Assembly: GCA_026415015.1 (NCBI GenBank)
Contig: JAOAHW010000130.1
Coordinates: forward strand, 1-8,482
From: Syntrophorhabdaceae bacterium
GTDB lineage: Bacteria; Desulfobacterota; Syntrophorhabdia; Syntrophorhabdales; Syntrophorhabdaceae
Length of the DNA: 8,482 bases
Direction: 5' to 3'
Shown here: positions 1 to 6,627 of the stretch, piece by piece
Position numbering within the stretch: position 1 is the stretch's first letter
How the letters are laid out: every line of letters starts with the position of its first letter
Translations under genes and position numbers: made by a program
The notes under the pieces: model-generated
Seen by the model: only the letters and a program-made list of their open reading frames with translations
Told to the model about the DNA's origin: nothing
Databases searched by the model: none

Positions 1-19
1 AGATGTGTATAAGAGACAG
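1..19. other. Residual Tn5/Nextera mosaic-end adapter (left end)
   Basis: The first 19 bases read AGATGTGTATAAGAGACAG, the mosaic-end sequence that Tn5 tagmentation adds to library fragments. The reverse complement closes the other end of the window. This is sequencing-library sequence rather than genome, so native DNA starts at about base 20. It truncates the thiolase reading frame. Confidence 0.96.
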
Positions 20-1310
20 GTTTGCATACAGTCCCTTCTATTTTGCCTTCTGCAAGAAGGTCAACAAACTTTGCTGTTTTAGTCATCCCTGTAAAGCTTT
101 TTCTACCGAATTTTTCAAAACCCATATTTCCCCTCCCGAAAATAGTTACATTTCCATATAGTCCAACACCGCCCACATTGTGGACAAGACCGATATCAGG
201 ATCCCCTGGCACCTGCATTGGACCTGCCTCGCCTCTTAGCTGCAGGACTATGGTCCTTATCTGTGAACCGCCTGTTGCGCCAATGGGGTGGCCTTTGGAT
301 AATAGTCCACCATCTACGTTGACAGGTATCTTACCTTCCTTATATGTGGCCTTTTCCCTGATAAGCTGTTTTCCTTCACCCATAGGTGCAAAGCCAAGGC
401 CTTCGTAAGCCATAATCTCTGCTATGGTGAAGCAGTCATGGACCTCAGCAACCTTTACATCACTGGGTTTAATCCCTGCCATCTTGTATGCCTGTTCTGC
501 TGCCCTGTAACCCACGCTTAGACCCTTAGAGAAATCAGGCCTTGCTGCCATATTTACTGCCTCTGAGGCAGCACCTATACCAAGGATCCAGACAGGTTTC
601 TTTGAAAAGGCCTTTGCCTTTTCTGCATTTGCAAGGATTATGCAGGAGCTACCGTCTGCATTTGCACATGCATCACCAACCCTGAGGGGCCATGCCACAG
701 GTGCAGCCATCCTTGCATCAGGGTTATTAGGGTCAAAATCCGATGCCTTGACACCCTTTCTGTATACAGCCCTATCATTTATCTGTCCGTAAGTTCCTGA
801 CTTTATCCTTACATTCATCAGGTCTTCATGGGTGAGGCCGTTTTTTGCCATATATGCCTGGGCATAAAGGGCATAATAGGCTGGCATCATGGTTCCAAAG
901 GGTGCCTCCCACTGGATATCTGCACCACGTCCCATCCTCTCCTGTGACTCGGCAGATGTAATCTCTGACATCTTCTGGAAGCCAAGGACAACAACCACAT
1001 CGTGGAGACCTGACTTAATCATGCTGTATGCAACCTTTACACCTGTGCTGCTTGAGGAGCAGACTGTCTCTACATAAAATGTAGGCTGAGGTATCAGTCC
1101 CAGATACTCTGCCAGCACCCCAGCAGGTGACCTCTGTTTGTCGTATTCAGGGGCTGAACAGAATACAGAGGCGTCTACATCCTTTGTGGTTATGCCTGCA
1201 TCCTGCATTGCCTCTCTGAATGCCTCAAAAGCCAATTCCCTGATGGAGCCTTCATATCCCCTTACAAAATTGCTCTGGCCCACACCAATCACTGCAACAT
1301 CTTTTGCCAT
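20..1310 (-). CDS. SCP2-type thiolase / acetyl-CoA acetyltransferase family protein, C-terminus cut off
   Basis: This is a thiolase-superfamily enzyme, catalysing Claisen condensation or thiolytic cleavage of an acyl-CoA; the substrate cannot be told from sequence. The open frame begins at ATG 1310-1308 and runs 430 residues to the adapter without a stop. The nucleophile is Cys84 in VETVCSSSSTG. His291 lies in the HDCFT motif and His341 in SKGHPIGATG. Where classical thiolases carry a second catalytic Cys (CxGGG), this one has HNVGG at 377-381, typical of the SCP-x and archaeal non-classical group. About 50 residues continue past that motif, longer than the compact archaeal members I know. 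A strong GGAGGG Shine-Dalgarno lies five bases upstream of the ATG, and mltG ends 11 bases before it, so it is probably the third gene of ruvX-mltG-thiolase. Archaeal and BbsB-type relatives work with a DUF35 OB-fold partner; such a gene could follow to the left, but that is not visible. The family call is firm, the substrate unknown. Confidence 0.9.
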
Positions 1311-1314
1311 AAAT

Positions 1315-1320
1315 CCCTCC
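1315..1320 (-). promoter_or_regulatory. Ribosome binding site of the thiolase gene
   Basis: The minus strand reads GGAGGG, then four or five bases, then ATG at 1310. It is the best Shine-Dalgarno match in the window and fixes the thiolase start. It lies in the 11-base gap after mltG. Confidence 0.8.
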
Positions 1321-1321
1321 T

Positions 1322-2329
1322 TCACAAATGGTTTTTTTGTTTTCTTGCTCGCTGATACAAATAAACAAAGCGGTTATGTTCTCTCATGTCCTTGGAAAAG
1401 ACATGGGTTCCATCATTTTTTGATACAAAGTAGAGATAATCAACAGGTGCTGGATTCAATGCTGCCTTTATGGAGCCAAGGTCAGGATTGCATATTGGTC
1501 CTTTTGGTAGACCCTTAAATCTGTAAGTGTTGTAAGGTGTATATGTTAGTATATCTGTTTTTGTAATGGGTTTATCAAATCTGCCTGTGCCATAGATGAT
1601 AGTGGGATCACAGTCAAGGGACATACCCTTTTTTAATCTGTTGTGGAACACAGCAGATATAAGGGGTTTCTCATCCCTCACTCTCGCCTCTTTTTCTATC
1701 ATAGAGGCTATGGTAAGGGTTTTGTGGACATCAAGACCCATATCTGTCATCCTATTTTTTATATCCTCTGCCTCGAAAATAGCAAGTGTCTTTTTTGCGA
1801 TCTTGCCTATGAATCTTTCTGGTTCTATCTCCCTGCTGTAAAAATAGGTCTCTGGGCAGAGATACCCCTCGATGGTCTCTGCCTTTATGCCCAGGGAACT
1901 AATAAATGCAGGGTCCTTTGCTATCTTAAGAAACTCATCCGCCTTTATTATTCCTGCCTTGTCGATACTTTCAGCAATATTATATATATTATGACCCTCT
2001 ATAATCTTTAAGACATATATCTTTCTCTCACCATTGCCCATCTTTCTCACCACTTCCATGGTGGACATATCCTTTGACAGCTCATATTCACCAGCAATGA
2101 GCCTGCCCCTATATAGCATAGAGCACAAAAGAAAGAGGTATCTGGAGCTTATAACCCCGTTTTGCTTCAGTATCTCTGATATGCCCTTGAGGCTTGTACC
2201 GCTTGCTACAACTATATTTACCTTCTGTTTTTCTATGTGGTTTGGTACACTTGCAAGTATTATTGTCTGGGTTATCAAAAAAAAGACAATAGATATGGCA
2301 ATGATGAACCTATTTTGAGCTTTTTGCAT
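1322..2329 (-). CDS. mltG: Endolytic murein transglycosylase MltG (YceG-like)
   Basis: MltG cleaves nascent peptidoglycan strands at the inner membrane and is thought to terminate glycan polymerisation. The 335-residue length is normal. One hydrophobic segment near residues 9-28 (FIIAISIVFFLITQTIILA) anchors the protein with its bulk in the periplasm. A LysM-like N-terminal domain follows, with VASGTSLKGISEIL and later GEYELSKDMS. The catalytic YceG domain shows EGYLCPETYFY, ASMIEKEA (the first Glu matches the catalytic Glu of E. coli MltG), a DPTIIYG motif and PYNTYRFKGLPKGPICNP. A TTG three bases upstream (2332) could add one residue, but the ATG at 2329 sits seven bases after AGGGG and is preferred. 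The gene starts 20 bases inside the end of ruvX, so translation is probably coupled. The thiolase follows after 11 bases. Confidence 0.95.
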   Translation of the reverse strand: MQKAQNRFIIAISIVFFLITQTIILASVPNHIEKQKVNIVVASGTSLKGISEILKQNGVISSRYLFLLCSMLYRGRLIAGEYELSKDMSTMEVVRKMGNGERKIYVLKIIEGHNIYNIAESIDKAGIIKADEFLKIAKDPAFISSLGIKAETIEGYLCPETYFYSREIEPERFIGKIAKKTLAIFEAEDIKNRMTDMGLDVHKTLTIASMIEKEARVRDEKPLISAVFHNRLKKGMSLDCDPTIIYGTGRFDKPITKTDILTYTPYNTYRFKGLPKGPICNPDLGSIKAALNPAPVDYLYFVSKNDGTHVFSKDMREHNRFVYLYQRARKQKNHL

Positions 2330-2726
2330 CAAGATACCCCTGGAGTATTATCTGGGCTGCCATCATGTCGAGAAAAGGTCTTCTCTTCATGTGTTTTACC
2401 GATGCCATGTCAAAGACCCTGTGCGCCTCATTTGTGCTAAACCTCTCGTCCCATAGGACAACAGGGACAGAGGTCTTTGCCTTTATGGCATCTACAAAAT
2501 CAAGGACACCTTTGGCCCTTTTCCCTATGGAGCCACTTAGGTCTTTTGGTAATCCCACTACAAGCTCCCTCACATCATATTCATCCATTATCTTTTTGAG
2601 TTCTTGGATGTCTTCTTTAAGCGATACCCTTTTGTAGACCTTCAGACCCTGGGCAATAGACATGGTAGGGTCAGAAACAGAAATACCTATCTTTTTATCA
2701 CCCACATCAAGACATAGGATACGCAT
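2310..2726 (-). CDS. ruvX: RuvX/YqgF family putative pre-16S rRNA nuclease / Holliday junction resolvase-like protein
   Basis: This is a small RNase H-fold nuclease. E. coli YqgF takes part in 16S rRNA 5'-end maturation, and the family has also been linked to Holliday junction resolution. The 138 residues match the usual length. The first strand MRILCLDVGDKKIGISVSDP carries metal-binding Asp7. LVVGLPKDLSG (55-65) and LWDERFST (91-98) are the family signature blocks, and LDMMAAQIILQGYL (119-132) supplies the last acidic residue, Asp120. The start is secure because family members begin exactly at this MRI-LDVGD block. No Shine-Dalgarno precedes the ATG, and a good promoter sits so close that the mRNA may be nearly leaderless. 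The gene overlaps mltG by 20 bases, a common ruvX-mltG adjacency in bacteria. Confidence 0.96.
   Translation of the reverse strand: MRILCLDVGDKKIGISVSDPTMSIAQGLKVYKRVSLKEDIQELKKIMDEYDVRELVVGLPKDLSGSIGKRAKGVLDFVDAIKAKTSVPVVLWDERFSTNEAHRVFDMASVKHMKRRPFLDMMAAQIILQGYLDAKSSK
2337..2341 (-). promoter_or_regulatory. Ribosome binding site deciding the mltG start
   Basis: AGGGG on the minus strand, inside the ruvX coding region, is seven bases from ATG 2329 and only four from TTG 2332. The spacing favours the ATG. Confidence 0.6.
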
Positions 2727-2738
2727 TTATGTCTTTGT

Positions 2739-2766
2739 ATTATAACAGTTTATAGTGAAGATTCAA
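2739..2766 (-). promoter_or_regulatory. Sigma70-type promoter for ruvX-mltG-thiolase
   Basis: On the minus strand, TTGAAT (2766-2761, four of six to the -35 consensus) is followed by a 16-base spacer and a perfect TATAAT (2744-2739). A TGT just upstream makes the -10 box an extended one. Only 12 bases separate TATAAT from the ruvX ATG, so a start about seven bases downstream would leave roughly a five-base leader. It lies in the only sizeable gap between xseA and ruvX. Prediction from motif match only. Confidence 0.65.
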
Positions 2767-2774
2767 GAATAAAA

Positions 2775-2804
2775 TTGACACATTTAGGTCTCTTTGTCGA
2801 TAAT
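2775..2804 (+). promoter_or_regulatory. Possible antisense promoter at the xseA 3' end
   Basis: On the plus strand, a perfect TTGACA (2775-2780) is followed by an 18-base spacer and GATAAT (2799-2804, five of six). It would fire rightward, antisense to the xseA C-terminal region and divergent from the ruvX promoter. No convincing plus-strand gene follows. The region is AT-rich, so a chance match is quite possible. Confidence 0.3.
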
Positions 2805-4004
2805 ATCCTTTACCTCACAGCCTAAAATACCCTTATGTAACCTTAACAGTATTGCCTCATTTAGGGATACCTGCCTATTATCATATATGACCTCTTTTGT
2901 TGTTGCCCTCTGGGCAATGCTGTATCCCCTTTTGAGGATATTGTCAGGGTTTAAGTCATAAAGCCTCTGGACAAGGCCTTGAAAGGCCTGTCTTTTATTT
3001 AACAGGAATACAGAGAGATGGTGAGACATATTATTCAAAAGCTCATCAAGATACATCCTGTATGAGACGATAAAATCCCTTCTGTCCTTTAACTCCATCA
3101 TGCCCTGATACAAGGAAAACCTCTTTCTCTCCAGTATATCCCTCATGGACTGGATAAGACTCTCCTTCAATTGGTTTATAAGGACGCTTAGTTCTTTTTT
3201 TTCAGGGACAGCAATGGCTGCTGCAGCAGTAGGTGTAGGTGCCCTCACATCAGCGGCAAGGTCAGCTATGGTAAAATCTACCTCATGGCCTACCCCTGAT
3301 ACTACAGGTATCAGGGATGCATATATTGCCCTTGCCACAACCTCTTCATTGAAGGGTGCCAGGTCCTCTAAAGAGCCTCCCCCACGACCTATGATGATTA
3401 CATCTACCTCCCTTGTCATATTGAGGTATGCTATGGCCTCTGCTATTTCATAACAGGCCTCATCACCCTGGACCTTCACAGGGTAGATAAGAACAGACAT
3501 GTTTGGGTATCTCTGGAATATTATCTTTAACATATCCCTTATGGCTGCCCCTGCAGGGGAGGTTATGATACCTATTCTCTGGGGAAGAAGAGGCAGCAAC
3601 TTTTTCTTTGCCTCATCAAATATGCCCTCTCTCAAGAGTTTTTCTTTGAGCATCTGGAATTTGAGCTGGAGGAGGCCTATACCCTTTACCTCAAGGCCAT
3701 CCACAATAAGCCTGTATTCGCCCCTTTTTTCATATACATCTACCCTGCCTTTACATATAACAGATGTGCCATCCCTGAACATATCCTCAGAGTATCTACC
3801 GTAAAAATTGAACATAACCGCCTTGATTATAGACTGGTCATCCTTCAGGGTAAAATAGACATGTCCTGATGGATAGAGTTTGAAGTTGGATATCTCGCCC
3901 TCTACGAGTATATCTCTGAACTGATTATTGATGAGGCGTTTTATCTGGCTTGTTAATGATGTAACAGTATAGATGGTTATCTGCCAGGACAGGGGGTTTT
4001 TCAT
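2784..4004 (-). CDS. xseA: Exodeoxyribonuclease VII large subunit XseA
   Basis: XseA is the catalytic subunit of ExoVII, a cytoplasmic nuclease that degrades single-stranded DNA from both ends in repair and recombination. The 406-residue length fits the family. The N-terminal OB-fold domain (about 11-105) contains YTVTSLTSQIKRLI, VEGEISNFK and GHVYFTLKD. The catalytic domain has IGIITSPAGAAIRDML (144-159), GRGGGSLEDLAPFNEE (206-221) and SGVGHEVDFTIADLAADVRAPTP (from 236). A helical, probably coiled-coil stretch (about 268-345) precedes LKRGYSIA (357-364), the usual C-terminal block. The ATG lies 11 bases after the thiC stop with only a weak AGG before it, so the gene probably reads from the thi4 transcript. 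The small subunit gene xseB is not in the window; no frame in the 57-base downstream gap could encode it. Confidence 0.97.
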   Translation of the reverse strand: MKNPLSWQITIYTVTSLTSQIKRLINNQFRDILVEGEISNFKLYPSGHVYFTLKDDQSIIKAVMFNFYGRYSEDMFRDGTSVICKGRVDVYEKRGEYRLIVDGLEVKGIGLLQLKFQMLKEKLLREGIFDEAKKKLLPLLPQRIGIITSPAGAAIRDMLKIIFQRYPNMSVLIYPVKVQGDEACYEIAEAIAYLNMTREVDVIIIGRGGGSLEDLAPFNEEVVARAIYASLIPVVSGVGHEVDFTIADLAADVRAPTPTAAAAIAVPEKKELSVLINQLKESLIQSMRDILERKRFSLYQGMMELKDRRDFIVSYRMYLDELLNNMSHHLSVFLLNKRQAFQGLVQRLYDLNPDNILKRGYSIAQRATTKEVIYDNRQVSLNEAILLRLHKGILGCEVKDIIDKET

Positions 4005-4015
4005 TACCTGAATAA

Positions 4016-5302
4016 TTATCTCTTTTTAAAATAATCCTTAACAAGCTTCATGGAGCAGTATTCCCCGCACATACTGCATACATCATTGTGGAGTTCTCTA
4101 CCTTTTCTGAAGTCTGTTATCTTTTCAGGGTCAATAGCGCACTTTATCTGTCCCTCCCAGTCCAGGGCCTTTCTATATATGGACATGGCCTCGTCCATCT
4201 TAAAGGCAGCCTTGTTTCCCCTTGCCAGGTCTGCTGCATGGGCAGCTATCCTTGTGACTATAACACCATCTCTCACATCCTGTGGCTCTGGCAGGCCAAG
4301 GTGTTCTGATGGGGTCACATAACATAGAAAGTCAGCACCATAATAGGCAGCAAGGGCGCCACCTATGGCAGATGTGATATGGTCATAACCAGGTGCAATG
4401 TCTGTGACAACAGGGCCTAATACATAAAAGGGTGCATCATTGCATAACCTCTTCTGGAGGACAATATTGGTTTCAATCTGGTTGATGGGTACATGACCAG
4501 GACCCTCTATCATAACCTGGACACCTTGTTTTATTGCCTCAGAACATAGCTCTCCGAGTATTATGAGCTCTTCTATCTGTCCCCTGTCTGTTGCATCGGC
4601 TATACAGCCAGGTCTCAGGCCATCGCCGAGGCTTAAGGTCATGTCGTATTTCTTTGCAATCTTAAGAAGCCTATCATACTGTTCATAGAGGGGGTTTTCC
4701 TTTTTGTTTACTATGATCCATTCTGCAAGGAATGCACCACCTCTGCTTACAATCCCTGTTATCCTCCCCTGTTGTTTTAATCTCTCTAAAGACCTCTGTG
4801 TTACTCCGCAGTGGACTGTTATGAAATCTACTCCATCCTGTCCGTGTTTCTCTATGACATCAAAGAGCTCATCAGGGTCCATTTTTGTGATGGTCTTTTT
4901 CTTTTTCACAGTCTGCACTGCTGCCTGGTATATGGGCACAGTCCCAAGGGGTATACCTGAATGGGCTATTATCTCTCTCCTTATGCTATCTAAGTCCCCT
5001 CCTGTGCTCAAGTCCATCACTGCATCTGCCCCTGCCTTTTTTGCCATCTCTAATTTTTCAAGCTCTGTTTTTATGTCTGACTTCTCAGGTGATGTCCCGA
5101 GGTTGGCATTTACCTTTACACGCATCCCCTTACCCACGCCTTTAGGGGTAAAATTCTTGTGTCTGTTATTGGCAAGTATGGCGACCTTTCCCTCTGCCAC
5201 ATAGCCACAAAGGGTGTTTACATCTATGTCCTCATCTTTTGCAACCTGGAGTATGGCATCGGTTATCTTGCCTTTACGTGCCTCTAAGATCTGGTTTTTC
5301 AT
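4016..5302 (-). CDS. thiC: Phosphomethylpyrimidine synthase ThiC (short, anaerobe-type)
   Basis: ThiC is a radical-SAM enzyme that rearranges 5-aminoimidazole ribotide (AIR) into HMP phosphate, the pyrimidine half of thiamin. Visible blocks include VNANLGTSP (64-72), ADAVMDLSTGGD (92-103), DFITVHCGVT (159-168), LSLGDGLRPG (223-232), and the probable metal-binding histidines in EGPGHVP (His270) and PSEHLGLP (His334). The C-terminal cluster motif is CSMCGEYC (409-416), a C-x2-C-x3-C arrangement; the long E. coli-type enzyme has C-x2-C-x4-C. At 428 residues it lacks the long N-terminal extension of proteobacterial and plant ThiC and matches the shorter form. Its ATG overlaps the thiDN stop as ATGA, with GGAG about 11 bases upstream, so translation is coupled. 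xseA follows after 11 bases. Confidence 0.98.
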   Translation of the reverse strand: MKNQILEARKGKITDAILQVAKDEDIDVNTLCGYVAEGKVAILANNRHKNFTPKGVGKGMRVKVNANLGTSPEKSDIKTELEKLEMAKKAGADAVMDLSTGGDLDSIRREIIAHSGIPLGTVPIYQAAVQTVKKKKTITKMDPDELFDVIEKHGQDGVDFITVHCGVTQRSLERLKQQGRITGIVSRGGAFLAEWIIVNKKENPLYEQYDRLLKIAKKYDMTLSLGDGLRPGCIADATDRGQIEELIILGELCSEAIKQGVQVMIEGPGHVPINQIETNIVLQKRLCNDAPFYVLGPVVTDIAPGYDHITSAIGGALAAYYGADFLCYVTPSEHLGLPEPQDVRDGVIVTRIAAHAADLARGNKAAFKMDEAMSIYRKALDWEGQIKCAIDPEKITDFRKGRELHNDVCSMCGEYCSMKLVKDYFKKR

Positions 5303-6627
5303 GGTTTCATCATCTCCATCTTTTTAATAACTTCAAAGGGGTTTTTACCAAAGAGCCTGATCATTGGCTCTTTTCCCACATCCCCCACATCATAAATAAT
5401 ATCAGGTGGCCCATCTATACCCAACAGGGCATGCTCTGATAGAAAATCAAGGCTCTTACCCTCTATCTCTTTTATGGCCTCTGGTTCTTTTTGTCTGTCA
5501 AAAAATACAACGGACATGCCTATTTTTTTTGCCTTCTCTATGATAGTCTTATCAAACCTTAAATTTGCACAGGACCTCAAATATGGGTAGTGTCTCATCA
5601 TACCCAGTATCAGACGGGCTACATGGCTCGAAGAACCAAAACAGGGCTCGCCTTTTATAAATATTTTTTCATTATGGACAGATATCCTCCCAGGAAAGGC
5701 AGCTACATCCCTCACATCCCTTGCACTCTCTATGGCAAATCCCATATTCATCTGGACAGCAGGGACAAACTCAATGGGGTTTAGCATCTCAAGGATCATG
5801 GCAGCCTGTTTTAGGGCTTGTATTACCTCCCACCTCTCTCCTTTATAAGAATCTAAAATCCCAGAGGATATATAGTGGTAGCCTCCATCAGTAATCCTAT
5901 AGCTCTCATCAAGTAGGTCATTAAGCTGAGCCTCTGTAGCATGGAATGCCTCTTTAATGGGGTATCCAAGACATAGATAGGATGTAAGAAGCGATGAAAA
6001 CACACAGCCTGTACCGTGTATCTCCTTATCAAGCCTTGACCTTGTATACCTTGTCATGTCTTTTCCATCAAAAAGCAAGTCTATAGGTTCGGCCTTTATA
6101 TGCCCACCTTTTACAACCACAGATTTTGCCCCAAAGGCAAATATGGCCTTTGCCGCATCCTCCATGGAGTTTGTGTCTTTGATATCATTGCCTGTTAATA
6201 GAGATGTCTCATCAATATTGGGTGTAACAACAGATACAAGGGGCAGGAGGTTTTTTTTCAATGCCTCTATGCCTTTTTCAGTTAAAAGTTCTTTTTTGTT
6301 TTTAGATGAAAAGACAGTATCCAGGACCACAGGTATATGTCTGCTCCATGACTTTATAAAATCAGCAACCATATGGACATAGTCTTCATTGAAGAGCACC
6401 CCTATTTTCATAGCATCTATATCAATGCCTCTTGCCACCTCAAGCATCTCTGAGAACACCCCAGTAGGGACTGGAGACACCTCAGACACGCCATCTGGGC
6501 CCTGGTTTACTATACAGGTGGGTGCTGATACACCATGTATGCCCTTTGATTGAAATATCTCTATATCCTTTGTGATCCCTGCCCCGTTTGATGGGTCAAA
6601 ACCTGCTATGGTAAGGATTTTCTTCAT
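5299..6627 (-). CDS. thiDN: Bifunctional HMP/HMP-P kinase - thiamin-phosphate synthase fusion (ThiD-ThiN)
   Basis: The N-terminal ThiD domain (about 1-262) phosphorylates HMP and HMP-P to HMP-PP. It shows TIAGFDPSNGAGITKDI (6-22), Gln42 in the substrate-binding IVNQGPDGV, VVTPNIDETSLLTG (133-146), VVKGGH (171-176), and the anion-hole GTGCVFSS (205-212) with Cys208. The C-terminal domain (about 265-442) is ThiN, which joins HMP-PP to thiazole phosphate in place of ThiE. Its marks are VPAVQMNMGFAIESARDVRD (288-307), FGSSSHVARLILGMMRH (330-346) and PDIIYDVGDVGKEPMIRLFG (408-427). In ThiD, Asn14 replaces a usual Gly of DPSGGAG and Thr104 the Pro of the usual LDPVM. The start ATG overlaps the thi4 stop (ATGA) without a clear Shine-Dalgarno, and the stop overlaps thiC, so the three thiamin genes are probably translationally coupled. 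The family and fusion calls are firm. Confidence 0.96.
   Translation of the reverse strand: MKKILTIAGFDPSNGAGITKDIEIFQSKGIHGVSAPTCIVNQGPDGVSEVSPVPTGVFSEMLEVARGIDIDAMKIGVLFNEDYVHMVADFIKSWSRHIPVVLDTVFSSKNKKELLTEKGIEALKKNLLPLVSVVTPNIDETSLLTGNDIKDTNSMEDAAKAIFAFGAKSVVVKGGHIKAEPIDLLFDGKDMTRYTRSRLDKEIHGTGCVFSSLLTSYLCLGYPIKEAFHATEAQLNDLLDESYRITDGGYHYISSGILDSYKGERWEVIQALKQAAMILEMLNPIEFVPAVQMNMGFAIESARDVRDVAAFPGRISVHNEKIFIKGEPCFGSSSHVARLILGMMRHYPYLRSCANLRFDKTIIEKAKKIGMSVVFFDRQKEPEAIKEIEGKSLDFLSEHALLGIDGPPDIIYDVGDVGKEPMIRLFGKNPFEVIKKMEMMKP

Noticed and set aside
22..408. Open plus-strand frame of 128 codons at the left end
   Set aside because: It lies antisense to the thiolase, whose minus-strand frame carries clear catalytic motifs. 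Its translation is Pro/Ser-rich with no recognisable domain.
2330..2332. TTG as the mltG start codon
   Set aside because: The adjacent ATG at 2329 has better spacing (seven bases) from the AGGGG ribosome site; the TTG would add only one residue.
2727..2783. Possible xseB or terminator in the gap between xseA and ruvX
   Set aside because: The gap is only 57 bases, too short for xseB (about 70-80 codons), and I see no stem followed by a U-run. Its content is explained by the ruvX promoter.
4704..5204. Longest plus-strand open frame (166 codons) within thiC
   Set aside because: It is the antisense shadow of strongly conserved ThiC coding sequence, and the translation has no recognisable domain.
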